A stretch of DNA of 64,000 bases, taken from Thalassovita taeanensis. Its GTDB lineage: Bacteria > Pseudomonadota > Alphaproteobacteria > Rhodobacterales > Rhodobacteraceae. The stretch covers positions 255,538 through 319,537 of the forward strand of contig NZ_FOEP01000004.1 of assembly GCF_900110775.1 (NCBI RefSeq). Direction: 5' to 3'. The notes beneath the pieces were generated by a model, which did no database searches, was not told the DNA's origin, and worked only from the letters and a program-made list of their open reading frames with translations. The position numbers and the translations under genes were made by a program. Below are positions 52,655 through 60,238 of the stretch, in pieces. How positions within the stretch are numbered: the first letter of the stretch is position 1; every line of letters starts with the position of its first letter.

Positions 52655-53995
52655 ATGCGCAAGCGTATCTGGGGATGGTTCTTTTTTGATTGGGCCAGCC
52701 AGCCTTATAACACGCTGCTGATCACCTTCATATTCGCCCCCTATATCAAAGAGTTGCTGGGTGACGGCACAACCGCGCAATCGGCGTGGGGGTTTGGCAT
52801 CGGGTCTGCGGGTCTGGTGATTGCACTGCTGGCGCCCATTCTGGGAGCGATGGCAGATACATCCGGCAATCGTCTGCGCTGGATCTGGGGGTTTTCACTG
52901 CTGTATGTGATCGGCGCCTTTGGCCTGTGGTGGGCCGCGCCGGGCAATTTCAATCTACTGCTGACGCTGGTCTTGTTCGCCATCGGCATGATCGGGATGG
53001 AATTCGCCACGATCTTCACCAACTCCATGCTGCCCGATCTGGGCACCAAAGAAGAGATTGGCCGGATTTCGGGCAACGGATGGGCGTTTGGTTATGTCGG
53101 CGGGCTGTTCGCGCTGATTATCATGTTGATGTTTTTCGCCGAAAGCGCCGCGACCGGAAAAACCTTTGTCGGCCTGTCGCCTGCCTTTGGGTTGGATCCG
53201 GCCATGCGCGAAGGCACCCGTTTTGTCGGGCCGCTGACGGCGATCTGGTATGCGGTTTTCATGATCCCTTTCTTCCTGTGGGTGCGCGACCCAAAGCCGA
53301 CCAAGCCGCAAAAAGGCGCTGTTTCTATTGCTTTGCGCGAGGTTTGCACAACCGTCAGCCGCCTGCCACGCACGCCCTCGCTTTTTGCATATCTCGCATC
53401 GTCGATGCTTTATCGCGATGCGTTAAACGGAATGTATGTGTTCGGTGGCATCTACGCCGCCGGCGTTCTAGGCTGGAGCGTGGTTGATACCGGCATTTTC
53501 GGCATTCTTGCGATTGTATCAGGTGCGATCTTTGCCTGGCTCGGCGGTCATGCCGATGAACGGTTCGGCCCCAAACCAGTGATTACCATCTGCATCCTGA
53601 TCCTGTCTTTCGTAGCCATTTCCATTGTCTTTGTCGCGCGCGACAGTGTCTACGGTATCCCGGTCGAGGCGGGCTCGAAGCTGCCTGACATTGTGTTCTA
53701 TGCCCTTGGCGCACTGATCGGTGCGGCGGGCGGCGTTTTGCAATCGGCCAGCCGCACGATGATGGTCCGCCAAGCCAACCCCAACAAGATGACCGAGGCA
53801 TTCGGGCTGTACGCACTGGCAGGCAAGGCCACGTCCTTTATCGCGCCGCTGTCGATCGGGGTCATGACCATGGTGACACAAAGCCAGCAATTGGGCGTTT
53901 CTCCGCTGATCGTGCTTTTCCTTTTGGGTCTTGTTTTGCTACGCTGGGTCAAACCAGATGGAAACCCCAACGCATGGTCCGCCTCGCCCGACTGA
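52655..53995 (+). CDS. MFS transporter, UMF1/Atg22-like
   Basis: 446 residues with about 12 membrane helices. The start RIWGWFFFDWASQPYNTLLI is the signature of the UMF1/Atg22-like (vacuole effluxer) MFS branch, and ALVIALLAPILGAMADTSGN-type and FAYLASSMLYRDALNGMYVF segments follow. The exported or imported compound is unknown; eukaryotic Atg22 releases amino acids. I used the ATG at 52655 (GGGGGCAGCT before it) rather than the longer frame from 52478. Its last 22 bp overlap mepA. Confidence 0.88.
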   Translation: MRKRIWGWFFFDWASQPYNTLLITFIFAPYIKELLGDGTTAQSAWGFGIGSAGLVIALLAPILGAMADTSGNRLRWIWGFSLLYVIGAFGLWWAAPGNFNLLLTLVLFAIGMIGMEFATIFTNSMLPDLGTKEEIGRISGNGWAFGYVGGLFALIIMLMFFAESAATGKTFVGLSPAFGLDPAMREGTRFVGPLTAIWYAVFMIPFFLWVRDPKPTKPQKGAVSIALREVCTTVSRLPRTPSLFAYLASSMLYRDALNGMYVFGGIYAAGVLGWSVVDTGIFGILAIVSGAIFAWLGGHADERFGPKPVITICILILSFVAISIVFVARDSVYGIPVEAGSKLPDIVFYALGALIGAAGGVLQSASRTMMVRQANPNKMTEAFGLYALAGKATSFIAPLSIGVMTMVTQSQQLGVSPLIVLFLLGLVLLRWVKPDGNPNAWSASPD

Positions 53996-54897
53996 TTGCC
54001 ATTTCTCTTGCCCTGACCGGCTGCGGCGGCACATCGCAGACCGCAGACACTGGACAGACCATTTCAACCCAGCAGGCCGTGCCCAAAGCCATGCGCGGAG
54101 TTGAGGCGAAAAAGCTGTTCTCGCAACACGAACACGGCTCGGCTCAGCCCGCGGCCCCCTTGGGCAGCTATGCCAAGGGTTGTCTGGCGGGTGGGATACA
54201 ACTGCCCGAAACCGGCCCAACATGGCAGGCAATGCGCCTGTCGCGTAACCGCAACTGGGGCTATCCCGAGACGGTGAATTTCATCCGCGATCTGTCCGCC
54301 AAGGCCGCACGGCAACCGGGGTGGAACGGGCTCTATATCGGCGATATCAGCCAGCCACGTGGCGGCCCGATGGCGACCGGCCATGCCAGTCATCAGATCG
54401 GTATGGATATCGACATCTGGATGCTGCCACCGAACCGGTTGAACCTATCGGCCTCAGAGCGCGAGAGCTTATCCTCGGTCTCGATGCGGCGCGCCAAGGG
54501 GGCCTATGTCAATTCAAGCTGGACCCCACAGCATCACGAGATCCTAAAGGCCGCCGCCCAAGACCCTCGTACCGCCCGGATATTCGTATTTCCCGGCGCC
54601 AAAGTGCAAATGTGCAAGGACGAAAAAGGCGACCGCAGCTGGCTGCGTAAAATTCGCCCGTGGTGGGGGCACCACTATCATTTCCATGTCCGGCTAAATT
54701 GCCCCAAAGGCGCGCAAAATTGCGTCAATCAGGCTCCGCCGCCGCCCGGTGATGGCTGCGCCGACGCGGAAAAGTGGGCACATGATATTCTCAATCCGCC
54801 ACCGCCCAAGCCCAACGCGCCCAAGCCCAAACCGCGCCGCGAACTGACCCTGAATGACCTGCCCGGCCAATGCGTTTCCGTATTGCAGTCGCGTTAA
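53974..54897 (+). CDS. mepA: Penicillin-insensitive murein endopeptidase (LAS family)
   Basis: 307 residues with a lipoprotein signal: lipobox LTGC at residues 14-17 (VRLARLIAISLALTGCGG), so it is membrane-anchored in the periplasm. The LAS metallopeptidase motifs are present: GHASHQIGMDIDIWMLPP (HxxxxxxD) and WWGHHYHFHVRLNCPKG (HxH). MepA splits the D-Ala-meso-DAP cross-link between peptide stems. A proline- and lysine-rich stretch (PPPPKPNAPKPKPRRE) leads to the C-terminus. It overlaps the MFS gene by 22 bp and the next gene by 28 bp. The lipobox is unusual, as E. coli MepA is soluble. Confidence 0.93.
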   Translation: MVRLARLIAISLALTGCGGTSQTADTGQTISTQQAVPKAMRGVEAKKLFSQHEHGSAQPAAPLGSYAKGCLAGGIQLPETGPTWQAMRLSRNRNWGYPETVNFIRDLSAKAARQPGWNGLYIGDISQPRGGPMATGHASHQIGMDIDIWMLPPNRLNLSASERESLSSVSMRRAKGAYVNSSWTPQHHEILKAAAQDPRTARIFVFPGAKVQMCKDEKGDRSWLRKIRPWWGHHYHFHVRLNCPKGAQNCVNQAPPPPGDGCADAEKWAHDILNPPPPKPNAPKPKPRRELTLNDLPGQCVSVLQSR

Positions 54898-55787
54898 TCG
54901 CACTGGCCGCCTTGTTTTACGCTCTGTCAGGCACCGCCGAGGTGCCGGGAAAAGCGCGTTTCGTCGGCACATATATCTGGCGGTCGAATGATCCCAATGT
55001 TGGCGGGCTGTCAGCGCTGGAGTTGCTGCCGAACGGGACAGACTTCATGGCGGTGTCGGATCGGGGCATGCTGATCCGCGGGCAGTTGCTGCGTCGCGAC
55101 GGGAATATTGTCGGCGTAGTGAATGTCACCCCGACCCCGCTGACGCCCCCCGAAGGCACGCCTGTGCGCGCCCCGCACTCTGACGCTGAAGGGCTGGCGC
55201 GGCACCCGGACGGGCGGCTGTTTGTGTCCCTCGAAGGACCTGCGCAAGTCTGGGCCTACAAAGCTCCCGGCACCGCTGCAACATTGCTGCCGCACCACCC
55301 GGACTTCAACAAGATGGGAAGCAACTCCTCGCTCGAAGCGCTGGCCATTGATGCGCACGGGCGACTGTTTGCCATCCCCGAAAAACCGCTGACCCGTCGT
55401 GATGGCGTGGCGGTCTATGTTTACGCCGGGGCGGGGTGGCAGCGGGCCTTTACGCTGTCACGCAACTCCCGTTTTTTGCCCGTCGGCGCCGATTTTGGCC
55501 CCGACGGCAAACTCTATCTTCTGGAGCGGCGGTTTGACGGGATCGGGTTTTCCAGCCGTGTGCGCCGGTTCGACCTGTCGAGCGACACGCCTGACGGTGG
55601 CGAGGTGCTGCTGCGCTCGCATCTGGCGCAGTTTGACAACCTTGAAGGGCTGTCGGTCCGGCGCGACGGTCAGGACCAAATCCGGCTGACGATGGTGTCG
55701 GATGACAACTTCAAGTTCTTCCAGCGCACTGAACTGGTCGAATATGTCATAACGGAACCGCTTGCCAAAGCCGCCTCCAAGCAGTAA
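54870..55787 (+). CDS. Esterase-like/phytase-like beta-propeller exported protein
   Basis: 305 residues. An N-terminal signal peptide (MRFRIAVALIALAALFYALS) precedes a repeat-rich domain with the phytase-like/esterase-like pattern: SNDPNVGGLSALELLPNGTD, FMAVSDRGMLIRGQL, HSDAEGLARHPDGRLFVSLE, NSSLEALAIDAHGRLFAIPE and ADFGPDGKLYLLERR. The DAEG and LEGLS segments recur in this family. Catalysis is not established for most members. It overlaps mepA by 28 bp, so it belongs to an MFS-mepA-phytase-like transcription unit and acts outside the cytoplasm. Confidence 0.8.
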   Translation: MRFRIAVALIALAALFYALSGTAEVPGKARFVGTYIWRSNDPNVGGLSALELLPNGTDFMAVSDRGMLIRGQLLRRDGNIVGVVNVTPTPLTPPEGTPVRAPHSDAEGLARHPDGRLFVSLEGPAQVWAYKAPGTAATLLPHHPDFNKMGSNSSLEALAIDAHGRLFAIPEKPLTRRDGVAVYVYAGAGWQRAFTLSRNSRFLPVGADFGPDGKLYLLERRFDGIGFSSRVRRFDLSSDTPDGGEVLLRSHLAQFDNLEGLSVRRDGQDQIRLTMVSDDNFKFFQRTELVEYVITEPLAKAASKQ

Positions 55788-55850
55788 ACGCCGCCCGTCC
55801 CCGATGGTCGGGGGCCAAGTCGCCGCTACCTTGACAAAACGGGCATCAAA

Positions 55851-56474
55851 ATGAACCGCACACATATCCCCGGCATTCTTGCCATGGCCGCCATCGTCGT
55901 GGCCTCGAACATCCTTGTTCAGTTCCTGTTCGGCCAATGGCTGACATGGGGCGCCTTCACCTATCCCCTCGCTTTTCTTGTCACCGATGTGATGAACCGC
56001 GTCTATGGCGCAGGCCCGGCCCGCAAGGTCGTGATCGCGGGCTTTATCGTCGGCGTTATCTGCTCGCTGATCGGCACGCAGATTATGGGCGAGTTTGGCC
56101 CACTGGTCACCCTGCGTATCGCCATCGGTTCGGGCCTTGCGTTCCTTGTGGCACAACTGAGCGACGTTGCGATCTTTGACCGCCTGCGCGCGGGAAAATG
56201 GTGGCGCGCGCCGCTGGCCTCCACGCTGGTCGGCTCGTCGCTGGACACTGCCATTTTCTTCACCGTCGCTTTTTCCGGCGCGCTGACCTTTCTGGAACCC
56301 GCCAATGATGTCAGCTGGGCCGCCGAGGCGCTGCCGCTTCTGGGGGTTGGTCCCATTGTGCCGCTCTGGGTTTCGCTGGGCGTAGCGGACTGGCTGGTGA
56401 AGCTGGCGCTCGCTTTGGTGGCACTTGTGCCCTTCCGCATGATCGTGGGGGCGATGACAGCAAAGACCACATGA
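55851..56474 (+). CDS. Queuosine precursor transporter (YhhQ family)
   Basis: 207 residues with six hydrophobic helices, of the YhhQ/DUF165 family that imports preQ0 or preQ1. Family segments: FTYPLAFLVTDVMNRVYGAG (the TDxxNxxYG signature), VVIAGFIVGVICSLIG, GSGLAFLVAQLSDVAIFDRL and SSLDTAIFFTVAFSGALTF. It lets the cell salvage the queuine precursor for tRNA position 34. I looked for a preQ1 riboswitch in the 63-bp gap upstream and saw none. It follows the phytase-like gene; no other queuosine gene is in the window. Confidence 0.9.
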   Translation: MNRTHIPGILAMAAIVVASNILVQFLFGQWLTWGAFTYPLAFLVTDVMNRVYGAGPARKVVIAGFIVGVICSLIGTQIMGEFGPLVTLRIAIGSGLAFLVAQLSDVAIFDRLRAGKWWRAPLASTLVGSSLDTAIFFTVAFSGALTFLEPANDVSWAAEALPLLGVGPIVPLWVSLGVADWLVKLALALVALVPFRMIVGAMTAKTT

Positions 56475-56544
56475 TTTTGTTTTGACAAACGCGAAATCTG
56501 TGCGAACCTCCTTGTATCGAAACATTCAGAAAGGAGGTGCTCTA

Positions 56545-56619
56545 GTGTCTAATGGGATAATGGAGAGAGGTGTCGGAACAGTTTGGGAGGCGAGCAGCCA
56601 AGGCAGCCCTTGGTTGTGA
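56545..56619 (+). CDS. Possible 24-residue leader peptide
   Basis: GTG at 56545 follows an ideal AAGGAGGTG by 5 bases and encodes MSNGIMERGVGTVWEASSQG plus SPWL, then TGA. No similar known leader comes to mind. The two Trp codons may be meaningful for attenuation, but no trp gene follows. The ideal ribosome site is the main evidence that it is translated. Confidence 0.4.
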   Translation: MSNGIMERGVGTVWEASSQGSPWL

Positions 56620-56669
56620 ATCCATCCGAATTGGTGAGCGCCTAACCGGCCCCACCTCCTTAATTCTCT

Positions 56670-56699
56670 AAGGGCCGTTCCATGGGAGCGGCCCTTTTT
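56670..56699 (+). terminator. Strong intrinsic terminator
   Basis: A 12-bp stem (AAGGGCCGTTCC / GGAGCGGCCCTT, one T-G pair) with loop ATG ends in TTTTT. It lies 57 bases before the arfB start and ends the candidate regulatory RNA; it could attenuate arfB. Confidence 0.9.
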
Positions 56700-56755
56700 G
56701 ATGTGCTCTTGATATGATTTTGCTATGACGGCCTGACAGGACACGGAGCCAGAGC

Positions 56756-57178
56756 ATGCTAAAGATCAGCGACACGATCGCGATTGAGGATTGGGAACTG
56801 ACCGAACAGTTCATCCGCGCCAGCGGCCCCGGTGGTCAGAACGTCAACAAGGTTTCGTCGGCGGTTGAGTTGCGGTTCGAAGCCGAACGCAGTCCCAGTC
56901 TGCCCGGCCCGGTCAAAACCCGGTTGCGCCGCTTGGCTGGCCGACGCTGGACCAAAGAAGGCGCGCTGGTGATCCAGTGTGACGAGACCCGAAGCCAGGC
57001 CCGCAACCGCGAAATCGCACGCGAGCGACTGGCGCAGTTGATCTCTCAGGCGCTGGTGGCCCCGAAACGCCGGATTGCCACAAAACCCACCAAAGGCAGC
57101 CAGCGCCGCCGCATCGCTGCAAAAAAACAGCGTGGCGAAGTCAAGTCGATGCGCGGCAAAATCACCGGCGAAGAATAG
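56756..57178 (+). CDS. arfB: Alternative ribosome-rescue factor ArfB (YaeJ)
   Basis: 140 residues, a stand-alone GGQ peptidyl-tRNA hydrolase that frees stalled non-stop ribosomes. The GGQ loop is in IRASGPGGQNVNKVSSAVEL. The C-terminal tail is rich in Lys and Arg (KPTKGSQRRRIAAKKQRGEV), as needed to enter the empty mRNA channel. Length is as in other ArfB. It begins MLKISDTIAIEDWELTEQFI. A GGAG site precedes the ATG. The gene is preceded by the unusual anti-SD RNA, which may regulate it (inference). Confidence 0.95.
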   Translation: MLKISDTIAIEDWELTEQFIRASGPGGQNVNKVSSAVELRFEAERSPSLPGPVKTRLRRLAGRRWTKEGALVIQCDETRSQARNREIARERLAQLISQALVAPKRRIATKPTKGSQRRRIAAKKQRGEVKSMRGKITGEE

Positions 57179-57261
57179 CGCGACAGAGCTGTCCACAAAT
57201 TGCGCTGACCGCCAGTAAAAGCCCCCTATACAGCGCCCCCCGAAACCGGAATAGTCGCGCC

Positions 57262-58476
57262 ATGACCGGTGCAGACACACTCGACAGCCGATATTCCTGG
57301 ACGCGCCTTGGCGTCTCATTGCTGATTGCGATGATCGGCAATGTCGGCATGTGGGTGGTGATTGTGGTTATGCCTGCCGTGCAGGCTGAATTCGGTCTAG
57401 ACCGGGCCGAGGCATCGTATCCCTATACCCTGACCATGATCGGCTTTGCGCTTGGAAATCTTCTGATCGGGCGCGCGGTGGATCGATTTGGCATCACCTT
57501 GTCGCTCTCTGGTGCCGCGCTGACCATCAGCGCGGGCTTTGTTCTGGCGGCGATCAGCCCGACGATCCTGATCCTGTCCATCGTGCATTTGGCGGTGGGG
57601 CTTGGCACGGCCGCAAGTTTCGGGCCGCTGATCGCCGATGTCTCGCTGTGGTTTCTAAAGCGACGCGGAATCGCGGTGGCGATTGCCGCAAGTGGCAATT
57701 ACCTGTCCGGGGCGATCTGGCCGGTGCTTTTGTCCGGTGTGCTGGCTGAATTCGGGTGGCGCGCGGTTTATCTGGTGCTAGCGGTGATTTGCACTGGTGC
57801 GGTGGTCCCGCTGTCGCTGCTGCTGCGCCGCCGGGTTCCGTTGGAGGCAACAGCGCATTCCGACACGATTTCAGGCCTGCGCGCCCGCGCGACCGGGTTT
57901 TCCCCTCGGGCGCTGGCGGGGCTTTTGGGGTTGGCTGGAATTGGCTGCTGCGTGGCCATGTCGATGCCACAGGTACATATCGTCTCGTTCTGTGTTGATC
58001 TGGGATACGGCCCCGCCGTGGGCGCCGAAATGCTGTCGCTTATGCTGTTGGGCGGAGTCGTATCACGGCTGATCTCTGGCCTGCTGGCAGATCGGCTGGG
58101 CGGCGTGCGGACCTTGCTGATCGGCTCGGGCCTGCAAGGTCTGGCGCTGTTTTTATACCTGCCGTTTGATGGGCTGGTCTCGCTATACGTCGTCTCAACC
58201 ATCTTCGGGCTGAGCCAAGGCGGTATCGTGCCCAGTTATGCCGTCATTGTTCGCGAATACATGCCCGCGAAAGAAGCCGGAGCCCGCGTCGGGTTCGTGA
58301 TGATGGCAACGATTATGGGCATGGCCTTGGGCGGCTGGATGTCGGGCTGGATCTATGACGTGACGGGCAGTTACCATATGGCGTTTTGGAACGGGATTGC
58401 GTGGAATGTGCTGAATATCGGGATCATGCTGCTAATCCTGACGCGCGGGCGCACTGCCACGCGGGCGCTGGCGTGA
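57262..58476 (+). CDS. MFS transporter
   Basis: 404 residues with about 12 membrane helices of the major facilitator superfamily: YTLTMIGFALGNLLIGRAVD (the A-motif region GNLLIGRAVDRFG), ISAGFVLAAISPTILIL, FSPRALAGLLGLAGIGCCVA, and later VVSRLISGLLADRLGGVRTL and AGARVGFVMMATIMGMALGG. The pattern is close to the oxalate/monocarboxylate-like MFS group (OFA), but the substrate is unproven. It has its own upstream space of 83 bp after arfB, and converges on trhO. Confidence 0.85.
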   Translation: MTGADTLDSRYSWTRLGVSLLIAMIGNVGMWVVIVVMPAVQAEFGLDRAEASYPYTLTMIGFALGNLLIGRAVDRFGITLSLSGAALTISAGFVLAAISPTILILSIVHLAVGLGTAASFGPLIADVSLWFLKRRGIAVAIAASGNYLSGAIWPVLLSGVLAEFGWRAVYLVLAVICTGAVVPLSLLLRRRVPLEATAHSDTISGLRARATGFSPRALAGLLGLAGIGCCVAMSMPQVHIVSFCVDLGYGPAVGAEMLSLMLLGGVVSRLISGLLADRLGGVRTLLIGSGLQGLALFLYLPFDGLVSLYVVSTIFGLSQGGIVPSYAVIVREYMPAKEAGARVGFVMMATIMGMALGGWMSGWIYDVTGSYHMAFWNGIAWNVLNIGIMLLILTRGRTATRALA

Positions 58477-58523
58477 TCCGGCTATTGCGTTCGCACGCGG
58501 TGCCCCCAGAAGCCTCCGGCGGG

Positions 58524-58541
58524 GATATTTGAAAAATGTGA
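58524..58541. repeat. Reverse-form copy of the post-stop motif
   Basis: GATATTTGAAAAATGTGAA lies between the convergent MFS and trhO genes after GCCTCCGGCGGG, and resembles the reverse form at 10744-10763. The reading is weaker than for the four 22-base copies. Confidence 0.35.
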
Positions 58542-58549
58542 ACGCCGGG

Positions 58550-59464
58550 TTACGGATCCAAATGACGTCCCATATGGGTTTCGCCACGGGCGCGGGCCAG
58601 TGCGATCTGTTTTTCGCGTTCGCGGAAGCGGCCCTTGTCCTGTTCGGTGGTTTCGGAGATGCATTGATGGCAGGACACGCCCTGTTCAAACTCGGGGCGA
58701 TCGCAATCTTCAGGCAGGATCGGGCGGCGGCAGGCGTGGCACAGCAGGTGCGGCCCTTCGGTCAACCCGTGTCCGACCGAGACGCGGCCATCGAAAACGA
58801 AACATTCGCCCTGCCAGCTGCTGTCGTCCTGCGGCACCTCTTCGAGGTATTTCAGAATGCCGCCCTTGAGGTGATAGACGTCCTGCACACCCTGCCCCAG
58901 CAGGAAATTGGTCGATTTTTCGCAGCGGATCCCGCCGGTACAGAACATGGCGATGCGCTTGTTGTGAAAGCGGTCCTTGTTCTGTTCCCACCAAGCCGGA
59001 AAATCGCGGAAGCTGCTGGTTTCGGGGTCAATCGCACCGTCGAATGTGCCGATCGCCACTTCGTAGTCATTGCGCGTATCGATCAACGCCACATCCGGCG
59101 CGCGGATCAGGTCGTTCCAGTCGGTGGGGTCGACATAGTGCCCCACGCGCGCCAGCGGATCGACATCGGGTTGCCCCATCGTGACGATCTCTTTCTTCAG
59201 CTTCACTTTCATCCGTGGGAAGGGCGGCGCGCTGGCGGTGCTTTCCTTCCAGTCCAGGTCCGCGCAGCCGGGCAGCGCGCGAATATGAGCCAGCATCGCA
59301 TCAATCCCGGCGCGCGGACCGGCGATGGTGCCATTGATCCCTTCATGAGCCAAAAGCAGCGTGCCGGTGACCCCATGGGACAGGGCCAAATCCTGTAGCG
59401 GCGCGCGCAGCGCAGCGGGATCAGGGAATCGGGTGAAGTGATAAAGGGCGCAAACGGTCAACAT
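58550..59464 (-). CDS. trhO: tRNA uridine(34) hydroxylase TrhO (rhodanese YceA)
   Basis: 304 residues. TrhO uses oxygen to form 5-hydroxyuridine at tRNA position 34. Parts: an N-terminal acylphosphatase-like domain (LTVCALYHFTRFPDPAALRA, LLAHEGINGTIAG), the rhodanese domain with the active-site loop MFCTGGIRCEKSTNFLL, and a C-terminal cysteine-rich tail (LLCHACRRPI and SCHQCISE). The longest frame extends to 59728, overlapping pncA, but the family starts MLTVCALYHF at 59464. It is divergent from pncA. Confidence 0.95.
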   Translation of the reverse strand: MLTVCALYHFTRFPDPAALRAPLQDLALSHGVTGTLLLAHEGINGTIAGPRAGIDAMLAHIRALPGCADLDWKESTASAPPFPRMKVKLKKEIVTMGQPDVDPLARVGHYVDPTDWNDLIRAPDVALIDTRNDYEVAIGTFDGAIDPETSSFRDFPAWWEQNKDRFHNKRIAMFCTGGIRCEKSTNFLLGQGVQDVYHLKGGILKYLEEVPQDDSSWQGECFVFDGRVSVGHGLTEGPHLLCHACRRPILPEDCDRPEFEQGVSCHQCISETTEQDKGRFREREKQIALARARGETHMGRHLDP

Positions 59465-59560
59465 GCCGGGCGATTTACGCCCAAGTGCCGCGTCGGGCAA
59501 GGGCTTGCATTGACGCGGGCGCTGTGCGCGCCTAGGCCTTGAAGGCAAAGGAGAGCCGCC

Positions 59561-60172
59561 ATGCCAGACATTCCCCACGCTTTGATCATCATCGACGTCC
59601 AGAATGATTTTTGCCCCGGCGGCGCCCTGGCCGTGCCCGAAGGCGATGCCATCATCGACGGGATCAACGCCCTGATGCCCGAGGTCGGCGCTGTTGTGTT
59701 GACGCAAGACTGGCACCCGGCGGATCATTCCTCATTCGCAAGCCAACATGCAGGCAAAGCCCCCTATGATCTGGTTGAAATGCCCTATGGCACGCAGGTG
59801 CTGTGGCCTGATCATTGCCGTCAGGGCAGCGACGGCGCGCTGTTTCACCCGCGCCTACATATTGACCCTGCCGACATGATCCTGCGGAAAGGGTTTCGGC
59901 GCCAGATAGACAGCTATTCCGCGTTTTTCGAGAATGATCACACCACCCCGACCGGGCTGGAGGGGTATCTACGGGCACGCGGCCTCACCCGGTTGACCTT
60001 GGTTGGTCTGGCCACAGATTTCTGTGTGAACTATTCGGCACAAGATGCGGCGAAGCTGGGTTTTGAGGTTAGCGTGCGATTGGATCTGTGCCGCGCGATT
60101 GATCTGGATGGATCGCTAGATGCCGCGTTGACCGCCATGGGCTCAGCTGGAGTCAACTTAATCGGTCGCTGA
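59561..60172 (+). CDS. pncA: Nicotinamidase
   Basis: A 203-residue isochorismatase-fold enzyme that converts nicotinamide to nicotinate in NAD salvage. The Asp of ALIIIDVQNDFCPGGALAVP, the metal-binding DWHPADHSSFA and the nucleophile Cys in LVGLATDFCVNYSAQDAAKL are all present, as is HPRLHIDPADMILRKGF with the catalytic Lys. AAGGAGAG lies before the ATG. pncB, the next step, lies beyond the hybrid kinase gene, so pncA and pncB bracket a sensor. Confidence 0.96.
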   Translation: MPDIPHALIIIDVQNDFCPGGALAVPEGDAIIDGINALMPEVGAVVLTQDWHPADHSSFASQHAGKAPYDLVEMPYGTQVLWPDHCRQGSDGALFHPRLHIDPADMILRKGFRRQIDSYSAFFENDHTTPTGLEGYLRARGLTRLTLVGLATDFCVNYSAQDAAKLGFEVSVRLDLCRAIDLDGSLDAALTAMGSAGVNLIGR

Positions 60173-60238
60173 TTTGCGGCTTGTTTACGAATTTCGCGCT
60201 TATTGGTCGGGACACAGGTAAACCGCCCGGACCGATGG

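Larger units (their letters stand above)
56506..56699 (+). ncRNA. Candidate regulatory RNA: anti-SD / SD / anti-SD with terminator, upstream of arfB
   Basis: ACCTCCTT (56506-56513) can pair perfectly with AAGGAGGT (56531-56538) around a 17-base loop. The same SD (AAGGAGGTG, 56531-56539) can instead pair with CACCTCCTT at 56653-56661; CACCTCCTTA matches the 3' end of 16S rRNA. Between them are a GTG-start 24-codon frame and a CCAAGG-CAGC-CCTTGG hairpin. A strong terminator closes it at 56670-56699. TTGACA at 56482 may be a -35 box. The two alternative pairings suggest a switch or a ribosome-binding RNA. Not recognised as a known family. Confidence 0.55.

Noticed and set aside
55788-55850. Search for a preQ1 riboswitch before the queuosine-precursor transporter.
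   Set aside because: No pseudoknot-forming pattern or A-rich tail of the preQ1-I or preQ1-II type is visible.
56594-56607. AGCAGCCAAGGCAG is identical to a stretch of E. coli 4.5S (SRP) RNA.
   Set aside because: The flanking GGAA tetraloop and the asymmetric loop of SRP RNA are missing, and the bases form a different hairpin (CCAAGG-CAGC-CCTTGG). The match is taken as chance.
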